Source: Nodularia sp. LEGE 06071 (GTDB lineage: Bacteria; Cyanobacteriota; Cyanobacteriia; Cyanobacteriales; Nostocaceae). From it: 64,000 nt of DNA. Within the stretch, counting starts at the first letter, position 1. Every line of letters starts with the position of its first letter. The notes beneath the pieces were generated by a model, which searched no databases, had not been told where the DNA came from, and worked only from the letters and a program-made list of their open reading frames with translations. Shown here piece by piece: positions 26,187-36,100 of the stretch. The stretch lies in the NCBI RefSeq assembly GCF_015207755.1, contig NZ_JADEWH010000001.1:248001-312000 (forward strand), in the 5' to 3' direction. The position numbers and the translations under genes are program-made.

Positions 26187-26574
26187 ATACCTCTGCTTTT
26201 ACCAACAACTGCTCTAATTCTTGCAGAAATTGTTGGCTTACGCACTTAGATTCTGCTGCTGTTGGTTTGACAACGACGACAACCCGCCAGCCTGGGGACA
26301 ATTTTGGCAATAACTGATGCAAAGCAGCTGTGATCTGGCGTTTAATCCGGTTACGAATTACTGCTCTTTTGCTGACTTTTGTGCTAATGGAAACGCCAAA
26401 TTGTGTACTGGACAGTGGTTTTTCACTGGTAGCAGTATCCAAGGAAGGTGCTTTTGAACCTTTTGGTCGTAAAGCTCTCAATGTGAAATGAGAACTGTGA
26501 CGGCGAATGCCTTCCCGGAAAACTGCCTGGAAATCTTTTCGAGATTTTAATCGATTTGCTTTGGGCAAAGCCAC
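26170..26574 (-). CDS. rnpA: Ribonuclease P protein component
   Basis: The 134-residue basic protein has the RNase P signature KRAVIRNRIKRQITAALHQL and an N-terminal LKSRKDFQAVFREG strand. It binds the RNase P RNA and aids 5' maturation of tRNAs. A 30-residue insert (PKGSKAPSLDTATSEKP) in the middle is longer than in E. coli but usual for Nostocales. It follows rpmH by 25 bases and overlaps the PH gene. Confidence 0.95.
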   Translation of the reverse strand: MALPKANRLKSRKDFQAVFREGIRRHSSHFTLRALRPKGSKAPSLDTATSEKPLSSTQFGVSISTKVSKRAVIRNRIKRQITAALHQLLPKLSPGWRVVVVVKPTAAESKCVSQQFLQELEQLLVKAEVFDGHS

Positions 26575-26599
26575 ATCTACTCTTTTTGCTGGAAATTTC

Positions 26600-26734
26600 C
26601 TAAACGCTTAGACGATGACGACCCCTTTTTCTCCTCGCCCGGATCACGTTTCTTCCTGTTGGTGTCTGCATCCTGGCACGAAAACCAGAGGTTCTTTTTC
26701 TCTTACGGCAGGTGCCGCCCATGGTTCTCTTCAT
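26600..26734 (-). CDS. rpmH: Ribosomal protein bL34
   Basis: The 44-residue product reads [18 protein letters not shown] and ends RRKKGRHRLSV, the universal bL34 pattern of the large ribosomal subunit. Position 5 Met and position 9 Cys differ from the usual Leu and Ser but are compatible with function. It is the first gene of the rpmH-rnpA-PH-yidC-jag group. Confidence 0.95.
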   Translation of the reverse strand: MKRTMGGTCRKRKRTSGFRARMQTPTGRNVIRARRKRGRHRLSV

Positions 26735-26884
26735 ACCGTTCTCCTCTTAGGCGATTTTTATAAAAAGTTACAATCCATAACTATATCACTTCAAGAACCA
26801 AAAATCATAAATAATTGCTTAATTTGTGGTCAACGGTTGATTGATCTGAGAATGAGCAATTAACAACTGACCACTTACAAATGT

Positions 26885-27436
26885 TTAAGAGATACTTAAA
26901 AGCCAGGTTCCCACATACCGCAGCATTGGGACATCCCCAGGAGAGAGAATTTGGCAGTTAAAATGATACATCCCGCCAAAGGCCGGGGTTCGCATATCAG
27001 AGATGACTAACTCAACCTCTTGTCCTGCTGGTACTGGCTCTTCCGGAAAAATTTCCAGTAGGCGAGCTTCTTTGTTCCACTTCACTTCAGTCAGGGGAAC
27101 TTTTTTGCCTCCAACTTTTACCTCAATCTTGTTGGGGTTGAAAGTGCCTTTGTAATAATCTGGATAGCTAACGGCAAACTGAGCTGCTGCTAAATTCATC
27201 TTCTTAGCTGATATTCTGAGTCTGACTCGATCCCAGCTATTAGCATTGCCACCAAAATCGAAGCTGTAGGATAGCCTATTTTCGCTATTGACACCGCCAA
27301 ATAGTACGAGTCCCTCTGAGCTTTGCGCTTCATTGATCACTGGAAAACCAGCCAGCACAAAGCTAGTTAAGGCTAAAGCCGAAAGCAGTCTCAGAGGCAA
27401 TTTGCCCTTAAAACCTGGAAATTGTAAATTTTGCAT
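26885..27436 (-). CDS. Exported DUF2808 protein
   Basis: The 183-residue protein has a signal peptide (hydrophobic LLSALALTSFVLAGFPVI, cleavage around residue 37) and a beta-sandwich-like domain typical of DUF2808 (WDRVRLRISAKKMNLAAAQF, YPDYYKGTFNPNKIEV, VPAGQEVELVISDMRTP, GMYHFNCQI). The family is found in cyanobacteria and its function is unknown; a periplasmic location is predicted. It lies upstream of rpmH on the same strand with a 150-base gap, so cotranscription is possible but not shown. Confidence 0.82.
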   Translation of the reverse strand: MQNLQFPGFKGKLPLRLLSALALTSFVLAGFPVINEAQSSEGLVLFGGVNSENRLSYSFDFGGNANSWDRVRLRISAKKMNLAAAQFAVSYPDYYKGTFNPNKIEVKVGGKKVPLTEVKWNKEARLLEIFPEEPVPAGQEVELVISDMRTPAFGGMYHFNCQILSPGDVPMLRYVGTWLLSIS

Positions 27437-28312
27437 AGTCTTAGGCTTCCTCCACCAGAAAATAGGCTTGTTATGTAAATGACTGAAACTTAGTCTTTGT
27501 ACTTAAACTTTACTACTGACACCCTGAAAATTGACGTTGAATTGAAACAAAAAGTGCCATCAGCCCTATAACCTTGAGTGACGGTAAAATCAAACCGTAA
27601 TATATTTAACTTTTGCTTACGTAAACATTTTGACTACCGAGTTGGTAAAATTTACACTAAACAGAAATATACTTGGAATGTGATTTTGTTTCTAAATATG
27701 TATAGATGTATCTTAATATAAAACTTTTGTGATAATAATTGATCTGTCTAGTCAGCGATCGCCGATCAACTTGGGATAGATTGATCAAAAGAACCTGGAA
27801 TTAAAGCACCCATCATCAAAAAATAACTGAAAAATTATCAAAATTCAAAAATATACGCAAGGAATCCTAAAACAAGCTAAAGACAAAGATGCAAATTTGG
27901 TAATTAACTTAGGATTTGCAATATGTAAACCTATTTGTAACTATCAGCAAGTATGACATCTGCAAGGGGCAAAGTCAGGCTGAAACTGGAGAACCAAGAT
28001 TAGTCAAGGCCAAATTCAAGGTACAATCTCCCAGAAAAAGCCATCGCAGACAGTTACCGCCCTAAAAGTTGAGTGAGGGGAAAATTACAGAAGAGGCAGA
28101 GGGGAAGAGGGCAGGGAGCAGGGGGGAACAAGCCCGAACCCTCTGCGCCAAGCATTGCGGAGCATGGGTACTCTTAAGCGCCCTTTTAGAGCGCTTGAAC
28201 TGGGGCGGAGTACAAGCGACCTCTGGGTCTTCTCCCTTCCTCCCTGCTCCCTGCTCCCCTGCTTCTTTTGACAGATTCCCCCAAAAAAAGGTATTTATCT
28301 CCAGGAGATTTC
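27437..28312. other. Long intergenic region upstream of pntA with inverted purine tracts
   Basis: The 876 bases hold the divergent promoters. Bases 28101-28126 are a G/A tract of GGGAGCAGG type and 28231-28264 is its inverted C/T counterpart, so an RNA through here could fold a ~25-bp stem with a hairpin (GCGC/TTTTAGAGCGC) in the loop. No coding frame has family support. A HIP1 site lies near 27758. Confidence 0.5.
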
Positions 28313-29482
28313 ATGAAAATAGCGGTTGCTAAAGAAATTGAAGTTTGTGAACGACGGGTAGCATTAAACCCTGACACTGTTGCCAAATTAATCAAACAGG
28401 GTTTGGAAGTATCGGTGGAAACAGGTGCGGGAGAACGCTCTTATTTTAGTGATTCTGCCTACGAAGCAGCAGGAGCCACAATTATCAGTGATACTGCTAA
28501 ATTATGGGGTGAAGCAGATATTCTCTTAAAAGTTAGCCCACCGCAAGAGCGCGAAAATGGTGGTTCAGAAGTGGAATTACTGCGGGAAGGGGCGGTATTA
28601 ATCAGCTTCCTCAATCCTTTGGCAAATCCCGCAGTGGCGCAAGAATTGGCAAATCGCCAAATTACAGCTTTTAGTATGGAGATGATCCCCCGTACTACGA
28701 GGGCGCAAAGTATGGATGCTTTGTCTTCCCAAGCTTCACTAGCAGGTTACAAGGCAGTATTAATCGCCGCAGCTGCATTGCCGAAGTATTTCCCGATGCT
28801 GACCACAGCCGCCGGCACGATCGCCCCAGCTAAAGTATTTATTATGGGTGCTGGTGTGGCCGGATTACAAGCGATCGCCACAGCCAGACGCTTGGGTGCA
28901 GTAGTCGAAGCCTTTGATATTCGTCCCGCCGTGAAAGAAGAAGTCCAAAGTCTGGGGGCTAAATTCGTCGAAGTCAAACTCGAAGAAGAAACCACCGCAG
29001 CTGGTGGCTATGCGAAAGAAATTTCTGAAGCTAGTAAACAACGGACTCAGGAAGTTGTCGCCGAACACGTCAAAAATGCCGATGTGGTGATTACTACCGC
29101 CCAAGTACCTGGAAGAAAAGCGCCAAGGCTGGTTACAGAGGAAATGGTGGCACAAATGAAACCGGGTTCGGTGATAGTGGATTTAGCCGCAGATCAGGGT
29201 GGTAACTGCGCCTGCACGGAAGCTGGTAAAGATATTGTCTGGAATGGGGTCACAATTATTGGCCCGATCAATTTGCCCTCGTCAATGCCAATTCACGCGA
29301 GTCAGTTGTATTCTAAGAACCTGACATCTTTGGTGCAATTATTAGTCAAGGACAAAGCTTTACAGATAGACTTTGCTGACGACATCGTAAATGCAGCTTG
29401 TATTACCCACGCTGGGGAAATTCGCAATCAACGGGTGCGGGATGCGCTACAGGCTTTGAGTCCTCAGATTGGTACACATTAA
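28313..29482 (+). CDS. pntA: NAD(P) transhydrogenase alpha subunit, NAD-binding part
   Basis: The product (~389 residues) is domain I of the proton-pumping transhydrogenase: an alanine-dehydrogenase-like N-terminus (MKIAVAKEIEVCERRVALNP), RAQSMDALSSQASLAGYKAV and a Rossmann motif FIMGAGVAGLQAIATARRLG. It binds NAD(H). The start at 28313 has CAGGAG 7 bases upstream and matches the family; the longer frame from 28268 uses TTG and is not supported. As in other cyanobacteria, the alpha subunit is split: the membrane part is the next gene. Confidence 0.95.
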   Translation: MKIAVAKEIEVCERRVALNPDTVAKLIKQGLEVSVETGAGERSYFSDSAYEAAGATIISDTAKLWGEADILLKVSPPQERENGGSEVELLREGAVLISFLNPLANPAVAQELANRQITAFSMEMIPRTTRAQSMDALSSQASLAGYKAVLIAAAALPKYFPMLTTAAGTIAPAKVFIMGAGVAGLQAIATARRLGAVVEAFDIRPAVKEEVQSLGAKFVEVKLEEETTAAGGYAKEISEASKQRTQEVVAEHVKNADVVITTAQVPGRKAPRLVTEEMVAQMKPGSVIVDLAADQGGNCACTEAGKDIVWNGVTIIGPINLPSSMPIHASQLYSKNLTSLVQLLVKDKALQIDFADDIVNAACITHAGEIRNQRVRDALQALSPQIGTH

Positions 29483-29553
29483 TTAACCGCCAATAACCGC
29501 CGATAAGAGTTTATCTGTGGGGATTTGTGGTTCTAAACAGGAGTTTTTATTTC

Positions 29554-29847
29554 ATGACAGAGGCATTACTTGCTGCTTTGTTTGTATTTGTTCTGGCATC
29601 TTTTATTGGCTTTGAAGTCATCAACAAAATCCCACCGACTTTACACACGCCTTTAATGTCCGGCTCAAATGCCATTTCTGGGATTGCGGTATTGGGGGCA
29701 ATTGTGGCTGCTGGGGAGAAAAATACCAGTGTGTCTGTGATTCTCGGTTTAATTGCTGTGGTACTGGCGACAATTAACGTTGTCGGTGGTTTTCTCGTCA
29801 CAGATCGGATGTTGCAAATGTTCAAGAAAAAGGAAGTTAAGGCGTGA
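29554..29847 (+). CDS. pntA: NAD(P) transhydrogenase alpha subunit, membrane part
   Basis: The 97-residue protein has three membrane spans (TEALLAALFVFVLASFIGFE, NAISGIAVLGAIVAA and VSVILGLIAVVLATINVVGG). It forms the first part of the proton channel. The start at 29554 is preceded by CAGGAG 10 bases upstream; a longer frame from 29527 adds nine unconserved residues. It overlaps pntB by 4 bases. Confidence 0.93.
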   Translation: MTEALLAALFVFVLASFIGFEVINKIPPTLHTPLMSGSNAISGIAVLGAIVAAGEKNTSVSVILGLIAVVLATINVVGGFLVTDRMLQMFKKKEVKA

Positions 29848-31250
29848 GCGATTTTCTACCAACTGGGATTCAGCTGACGTACTTAGTCGCTGCATCGTTA
29901 TTTATTCTGGGTTTGAAAAAACTCGGTTCTCCAGCTACAGCGCGCAATGGTAACGTCATCGCTGCTGTGGGAATGCTGCTGGCGATTGTCGCCACACTGT
30001 TAGATCAGCAGGTGTTGAACTATGAGATGATTTTGTTGGGCTTGGCGATTGGTTCCGGAATTGGTGCGATCGCAGCTTACAAAGTCCAAATGACAGAAAT
30101 GCCCCAAATGGTGGGTTTACTCAATGGTTTAGGTGGTGCAGCTTCTGCACTGATCGCCGTTGCTGAATTTTGGCGGTTGCTCGCAGCTTCTGAACCCATT
30201 CCTTTGGATGTGAACATTTCCATTTTGCTGGACGTGTTAATCGGTGGTGTTACCTTAACCGGTAGTTTTGTCGCCTTTGCCAAATTGCAAGGTTTAATCA
30301 GTGGTTCACCGATTAAATTACCTTTCCAGCAACCATTTAACCTCTTACTTCTAGTTGGTTATATAGTCGGCAGTGCCTATTTAATCATCACACCCGATAG
30401 CTTACCCATATTCTTCGGAGTAGTGGGAGTTTCTTTAGTCTTGGGTGTCATGTTCGTTCTCCCCATTGGTGGGGGCGATATGCCTGTGGTAATTTCGCTG
30501 TTAAACTCCTTATCGGGGATAGCCGCCGCCGCAGCTGGTTTTGTGGTAATGAACAATATGTTGATTATCGCTGGCGCACTGGTGGGGGCTTCTGGCTTAA
30601 TTCTCACCCAGATTATGTGTAAGGCGATGAATCGTTCTCTGTTCAGCGTGCTATTTGGTGCGTTTGGTGGGGCGGTTGCTGGCGGTGCTGGCGGTGCTAC
30701 AGGTGCTACAGGCGATCAAACTGTTCGCAGCATCGATGCGGAAGAAGGCGCGATGATGTTGGGTTATGCCCGTAGCGTCGTAATTGTACCTGGTTATGGT
30801 ATGGCTGTTGCTCAAGCGCAGCACACTGTGCGGGAATTGGCAGATCAATTAGAACGCATGGGTGTTGATGTTAAGTATGCCATTCACCCTGTAGCGGGAA
30901 GAATGCCAGGACACATGAATGTGTTATTGGCTGAGGCGAATGTCGCTTATACCCAGTTGTATGACATGGATGATATCAATCCTCAATTAGAAGCTGCGGA
31001 TGTGGCTTTGGTAATTGGGGCCAATGATGTGGTAAATCCGGCGGCGCGTAGTGATGTGAATAGTCCAATTTATGGGATGCCTATTTTGGAAGTTGATCGC
31101 GCAAAACAGACAATTGTAATTAAGCGCGGGATGAGTACTGGTTTTGCCGGTGTAGATAATGAATTATTCTACAAGGAAAAAACAACGATGCTTTTTGGTG
31201 GCGCGAAGGATATGGTTTCTAAGTTGGTTTCGGAAGTGAAACAGCTTTAA
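29844..31250 (+). CDS. pntB: NAD(P) transhydrogenase beta subunit
   Basis: The 468-residue protein has about nine membrane spans and the C-terminal NADP-binding domain III (VIVPGYGMAVAQAQHTVREL, IHPVAGRMPGHMNVLLAEA, VIGANDVVNPAARS, EVDRAKQTIVIKRGM). With the two alpha parts it couples proton movement to NADPH formation. Translation starts with GTG overlapping the previous stop (GTGA). The last codons lie at the edge of a dispersed repeat and a strong terminator follows. Confidence 0.95.
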   Translation: MSDFLPTGIQLTYLVAASLFILGLKKLGSPATARNGNVIAAVGMLLAIVATLLDQQVLNYEMILLGLAIGSGIGAIAAYKVQMTEMPQMVGLLNGLGGAASALIAVAEFWRLLAASEPIPLDVNISILLDVLIGGVTLTGSFVAFAKLQGLISGSPIKLPFQQPFNLLLLVGYIVGSAYLIITPDSLPIFFGVVGVSLVLGVMFVLPIGGGDMPVVISLLNSLSGIAAAAAGFVVMNNMLIIAGALVGASGLILTQIMCKAMNRSLFSVLFGAFGGAVAGGAGGATGATGDQTVRSIDAEEGAMMLGYARSVVIVPGYGMAVAQAQHTVRELADQLERMGVDVKYAIHPVAGRMPGHMNVLLAEANVAYTQLYDMDDINPQLEAADVALVIGANDVVNPAARSDVNSPIYGMPILEVDRAKQTIVIKRGMSTGFAGVDNELFYKEKTTMLFGGAKDMVSKLVSEVKQL

Positions 31251-31280
31251 CAAACCGCAGAGACGCGGAGAACACAGAGA
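31248..31280. repeat. Dispersed repeat, left copy (inverted to 33099-33131)
   Basis: This 33-base segment, which includes the pntB stop codon, matches the reverse complement of 33099-33131 at 25 of 33 bases. A related copy lies near 40045-40080. The consensus contains CAGAGAACACAGAGA. Confidence 0.7.
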
Positions 31281-31285
31281 AATCC

Positions 31286-31326
31286 AGATCCCCGACTTCT
31301 TGAAGAAGTCGGGGATCTTTTTGTTG
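31286..31326 (+). terminator. Rho-independent terminator of the pnt operon
   Basis: AGATCCCCGACTTCTT and AAGAAGTCGGGGATCT form a nearly perfect 16-bp stem with a one-base centre, followed by TTTTTGTT. It lies 36 bases after the pntB stop. Confidence 0.88.
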
Positions 31327-31473
31327 GTAACTGTGGGAAAACCTTAGAGATTAAATACCCATATATTTTTTCTATTAACTGACTCTTATCTGTATAAAAA
31401 ATTTTAAATCTCAAAATTTGAAAATTTTATACAAATAGGTTAAAGTAATTTATCCTAAATAATTGTGTTAAAT

Positions 31474-31992
31474 ATGACTTTATCAATGGACAGGAATACA
31501 CAAAAGGAAGAATTTAGTTATGCGTATATACAAGCAGTTGCTTCGGTTGCGGGATATACGGTTGAACTCAAGCGAAGAGCTATGGATAATGCTGGAGTGG
31601 ATGTAACTATTGAAGTACCTGGCGAAATCGGTGAAACATTATTTCCTAAATTTGATGCACAAGTAAAATGTACTGCTTCACAAAATATTTTTCATAGTAG
31701 CTATATTAAGTTTCCTCTAGAAATTAAAAATTATCAAAAATTAAGGCATGAAAACCCATTAACTCCCCAGTTATTAATTGTTGTTTTAGTCCCTGCTGAT
31801 GTGAATGGCTGGATGAACATATCAGAAGAAGAAACTTTAATGAAAAAATGTGGATACTGGATTTCTCTTAAAGGAAGACCCATTACTAATAATACTACTA
31901 CTATCACAATAGATATACCACGCACAAATTTATTTACGCCCTCTGCTCTTTCATTAATTATGAGTAAAATAGACCTGCGAGAAGATTTATGA
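31474..31992 (+). CDS. DUF4365 nuclease-like protein
   Basis: The ~172-residue protein has the DUF4365 pattern of PD-(D/E)xK-like folds: an N-terminal helix (EEFSYAYIQAVASVAG), Asp in NAGVDVTIE and the QVK motif (FDAQVKCTA), which together fit the catalytic D...QxK. DUF4365 occurs in phage-defence contexts. The next gene starts inside the stop codon (ATGA, 4-base overlap), so the two are a unit. The start is uncertain among GTG 31465, ATG 31474 and ATG 31486. The DNA is A+T-rich compared with pntB. Confidence 0.8.
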   Translation: MTLSMDRNTQKEEFSYAYIQAVASVAGYTVELKRRAMDNAGVDVTIEVPGEIGETLFPKFDAQVKCTASQNIFHSSYIKFPLEIKNYQKLRHENPLTPQLLIVVLVPADVNGWMNISEEETLMKKCGYWISLKGRPITNNTTTITIDIPRTNLFTPSALSLIMSKIDLREDL

Positions 31993-33083
31993 ATTTACCT
32001 AAAGAATATTTGGCTACATTAGAGTCCATAGAACCTATCTCTGTCGTTGAATATCTTGCTAATAATGGCTGGATAGAAGAGACAAAAATTGATAGCAGAG
32101 CATCTATTTGGACAAAAACAAAAAATCATAAAAAATTTTCTATTTTACTTCCGTTAGATACAAATCTTCCAGATTTTGATGACCGTATATATGAAGTTTT
32201 TAAGACTCTTGAATTTTTTGAACAAAGGCCATTGTCAGAAATAATTAATGTAGTCAGAAATGTTAAAGATATAGCCATAGAAAAACAACGAGAAATATTA
32301 ATTTTGAAATTTAAATTTTTGTATGAAGAAAGTAAGAAACAAATACCAGCAAAAAAAATAGGTACTGTTTTAACATCTCTCCAAGAATTATTCGATGCTG
32401 TTGGTCAATCTGAATCAGGTATAATTTCCGAAAATGGAAGAATTAAAAAAGAAATTACTGAAAAAACGGAAATTTCCGTATTTGAAACCTTTCAAGGTTC
32501 TTTTGGTATAAAGCTAGCGTTAGCTCCACATCCACAACAATTAAATTTACTTGAACCACCACTAGCAGAAAGAGTTACCGAAACTTTTATTCAACTTATA
32601 AAGTTTAGTAATACTGTTGACAAAGGAATGTTGAAAGAATATTTAAATAGGCTTAAAAAAAGATCAGCCTCTAGATATAGGAAGTTTTTGATGTCTTTAA
32701 TAAACTCAGAAGCTAATTTATATTTTAATTGGGGTTCAGTTAATCCACAAAAAGGTGATAGGGCAGTGTTAGATTTTGAAAATGTAATCGCAACTATAGA
32801 TTTTATAAATAAAATGGAAGTTGAGGAGCCTTCTGAATACACGATAAATGGGCAATTAATTGCAGCTAATAAGAATACAAATAATCTTGAGATAGAAGCT
32901 TTTGAAGACCAGAAAAGATATATTGGTAAGGCTAATAGTAATATAGTAAATAACAAAGATGTAGAATTAACTATAGGAAGATTATACAGCGCCACAATTC
33001 AAGAAATATCTTCGATAAATCCTGCAACAGGAGAGGAAAAAACTGAATATACAATAATTGATTTATTATACTGGCATCGATGA
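31989..33083 (+). CDS. Unknown partner protein of the DUF4365 protein
   Basis: I do not recognise a family in this 364-residue protein. The N-terminal ~60 residues (VVEYLANNGWIEETKIDSRA) look like a small sensor or helix-turn-helix-like part. The middle is helical (EKQREILILKFKFLYEESK) and has a segment with GSFGIKLALAPHPQQLN. The C-terminus has a beta-rich piece (VELTIGRLYSATIQEISS). It overlaps the nuclease-like gene by 4 bases and shares its A+T-rich base use. It is probably the other half of a two-protein system. Confidence 0.75.
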   Translation: MNLPKEYLATLESIEPISVVEYLANNGWIEETKIDSRASIWTKTKNHKKFSILLPLDTNLPDFDDRIYEVFKTLEFFEQRPLSEIINVVRNVKDIAIEKQREILILKFKFLYEESKKQIPAKKIGTVLTSLQELFDAVGQSESGIISENGRIKKEITEKTEISVFETFQGSFGIKLALAPHPQQLNLLEPPLAERVTETFIQLIKFSNTVDKGMLKEYLNRLKKRSASRYRKFLMSLINSEANLYFNWGSVNPQKGDRAVLDFENVIATIDFINKMEVEEPSEYTINGQLIAANKNTNNLEIEAFEDQKRYIGKANSNIVNNKDVELTIGRLYSATIQEISSINPATGEEKTEYTIIDLLYWHR

Positions 33084-33098
33084 TTGAAATTCTTCTTC

Positions 33099-33131
33099 TC
33101 TCCGTGTTCTCTGTGCCTCTCTGGTGCGTTA
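33099..33131. repeat. Dispersed repeat, right copy
   Basis: This is the inverted counterpart of 31248-31280. It lies 15 bases after the stop of the second gene of the DUF4365 cassette, so the cassette is framed by the two copies. Confidence 0.7.
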
Positions 33132-33175
33132 AAAAAGCGTTAGCATAGCTAACCGCAGGTATCGCCTGACTTTCC

Positions 33176-36100
33176 TTAACGAACTGACTGTTTTATGGGA
33201 ATTTCTAGCCAGAACTCACAACCGTTACCATATTCGGAAACACACTCGATTTTACCACCGTGTTTTTCTACAACAATTTGATAACTAATAGATAGCCCTA
33301 AGCCCGTACCTTTACCAGGTTGCTTGGTAGTAAAGAAAGGTTCAAAAATGTGCGATCGCACATTTTCAGGAACACCACAACCATTATCGAAAATCCTAAT
33401 TAAAATCCTCTTCTGGGCGATCACTTCTGTACAAATACAAATTTGAGGCGGTGCAGTTACTGTGCCATTTGCTACTGCATCTTCCAAGGAATCTATCGCA
33501 TTATTTATGATATTCATAAATACCTGATTCATCTGGGCTGCATAACATAGCACTGGCGGTAAATCACCATATTCTTTAACTACTTCCACAGCAAACGAAT
33601 TACCCGGTGGTTGCAGGCGATGTTTTAAAATTAAGAGCGTGCTATCAATGCCTTCATGAATATCAACAGGCTTCATTTCTGATTCATCGAGGCGAGAAAA
33701 ACTCCGCAAAGACACAACTAATTGAGAAATCCGATTTGTTCCCATAATCATGGAATTCAGAATTTTCGGCAAGTCATCAACAATGAAATTTAAATCTAAA
33801 TCTGCGGCTTTTTTTTGAATTTCGCCTGTGGCTTCGGGATACTGTTGCTCGTAAAGATTCAGTAATTGCAATAAATTTTTAGTATGTTCATTAACATAAT
33901 TTACGTTACCGTAAATGAAGGTAATGGGATTATTAATTTCATGTGCTATCCCAGCCACTAACTGTCCTAAGCCTGCCATTTTCTCACTTTGAATTAACTG
34001 GCTTTGAGCTTTTTTCAATTCTTTGAGAGTTTGTGCGATCGCTGCTTTTTGCCGTTGAGTCTGTTCCAGTAATTCTGCTTGCTGAATACCTACCCCTAAT
34101 TGATTACCAATCTGTACTAGCAAATTTTTCTCTTCCTCTTGCCAGTTACGAGGTTTGATGTTATATGCAGCTAACAATCCCCAAAGTTGATCGCCTTGAA
34201 AAATTGGCACTATCATCAATGCTCTGACTAATATGGGCGTAGTTAGGGGAATCTGACTGATAGTATGATTGATCTGCTCAATATCTGGAATCACTAACAC
34301 TTTACCATTAGCAAAGTCTGACCCTTGGGTTGATTGCAAATAGTCATCTGCAATCATCGGCAAAATCCCTGGCACTGATGTTAAACTAGGCGCTAATGAT
34401 TCAGCGACAAATTCGCCACTCCAATCTGAATTGAAGCGATAGATGGTGACGCGATCAACTTCTAATAGCCGTTGAACTTCTTGAGTAGCAGCTTTAAAGA
34501 TGGTGTCAATCTCCAACGACTGACGAATTTTTTCCACCGTTACAGCTAAAGCCTTTTCTCTTTGTGCTGCTTTGCGTTCTTTTTTGGCAGCTTTAGCCAG
34601 TTTTTCGGCTTGCTTTTTTACCTGTTGTAAAGACTCGGCTTGCTGTAATGCTACCCCCAGTTGTACACCAACTTGTGCCAGCAAATTGATTTCTTCATCT
34701 TGCCAATAACGGGGCTGGGAGTTTTGATAAGCTACTAACAATCCCCAAAGTTCCTCGCCTTGAGAAATGGGGACAAAAACTTCATGGTGCGGGGACTTCT
34801 TTCCTTGGTTATTGAAGAAAAGAACACTTTCGGTTAAAGGTTGGATCTGAATTTTTGGGGTCTGACCATCAACAATGGAATCAGCGACAAATTCACCATT
34901 CCGGTCAGGGTAAAACCGATAAATCGCGACTCGTTCTACTTCTAATAACCGCAGAACTTCTTGAGTTGTGGTTTGAAAGATGGTGTTAATATCCAGAGAT
35001 TGGCGGATTTTTTCGATCGTGTTCGCCAGCGCCTTTTGCCTTTCCGCAGTTTTGCTGATTTGTGCAGCTTGGGTTTGCATTTGTTGCAAAAATTCTGCTT
35101 GCTGCAAAGCTACACCGAGTTGAGTCCCAACTTGGGTGAGCAAATAGACTTCATCTTCTTGCCAATAACGAGTTCCTGTGTTTTGGTAGACTGCTAACAA
35201 GCCCCAGAGTTTTTGACCTTGGTAAATAGCCATGATCACATAAGCTTTTGCCTGATAACTCTCTAAGACTTGAATGTAACAGTCGCTAAAACCTGCATTG
35301 TAAATATCATTACAAATACGATAGACTACACCTCTAGTAAAGTTACCACCTGCTGTATCTTGTAAGTAAGTATCTATTTCTGGAATTTTAGTTAAATTTT
35401 TGACGCTACATTCACTAATATTTTCATTTAATTTTGGTTGCAGTAATTGCTCATCCATCAGGGAAGACCAGCCTTCTCCCACAGATTCAAAGGCAAATTC
35501 ACCACTCCAATCTGGATGGAAGCGATAGATGGCTACACGGTCAGCATTTAACAACCGCCGTAATTCGGCTGTACTGGTGTGGAAAATACTTTTCAGGTCA
35601 AGAGTTTGACGAATTTTTTCGATGGTGATGGCGATGGTTTTCTGCCATTCTGCGGCTTTTTCTCTGGCTTTTGCTTCTGCTAGTTGTGCTGATTGGATTT
35701 TTACTTGTTCTAAGTAATCTGCTTGCTGCAAAGCCACGCCCAGATGTTCTGCAATCAGTTGGACAAACTCGATTTCTGATGTGTTCCATTGCCGAGGTCC
35801 ACTACACTGATGAATACACAGCAATCCCCATAAATTTGGACCCTTGATCAAAGGAGATGCTATGTTGGCACGTACTTGAAAGGCTTCTAGCATCTGGATA
35901 TGGCAATCACTCATACCAGTTTCATAGATATCAGCCATGACTTTAATTCGACCTTGCTGATACAGTCGAGCAAACTCCGCCGGAAAGCAGTGGTCATGGA
36001 CTTTAGTCGTTAATGCCGAAGTCCATCCTTGAGCCACATCCTCATAGATTAATTCCCCTTCCCATCCCAACTCTGGATAAAAACGAATTACCCCCACTCG

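Noticed and set aside
28069-28395. Frames overlapping the pntA start on both strands
   Set aside because: They are built from purine/pyrimidine repeat tracts and conflict with the well-supported pntA start.
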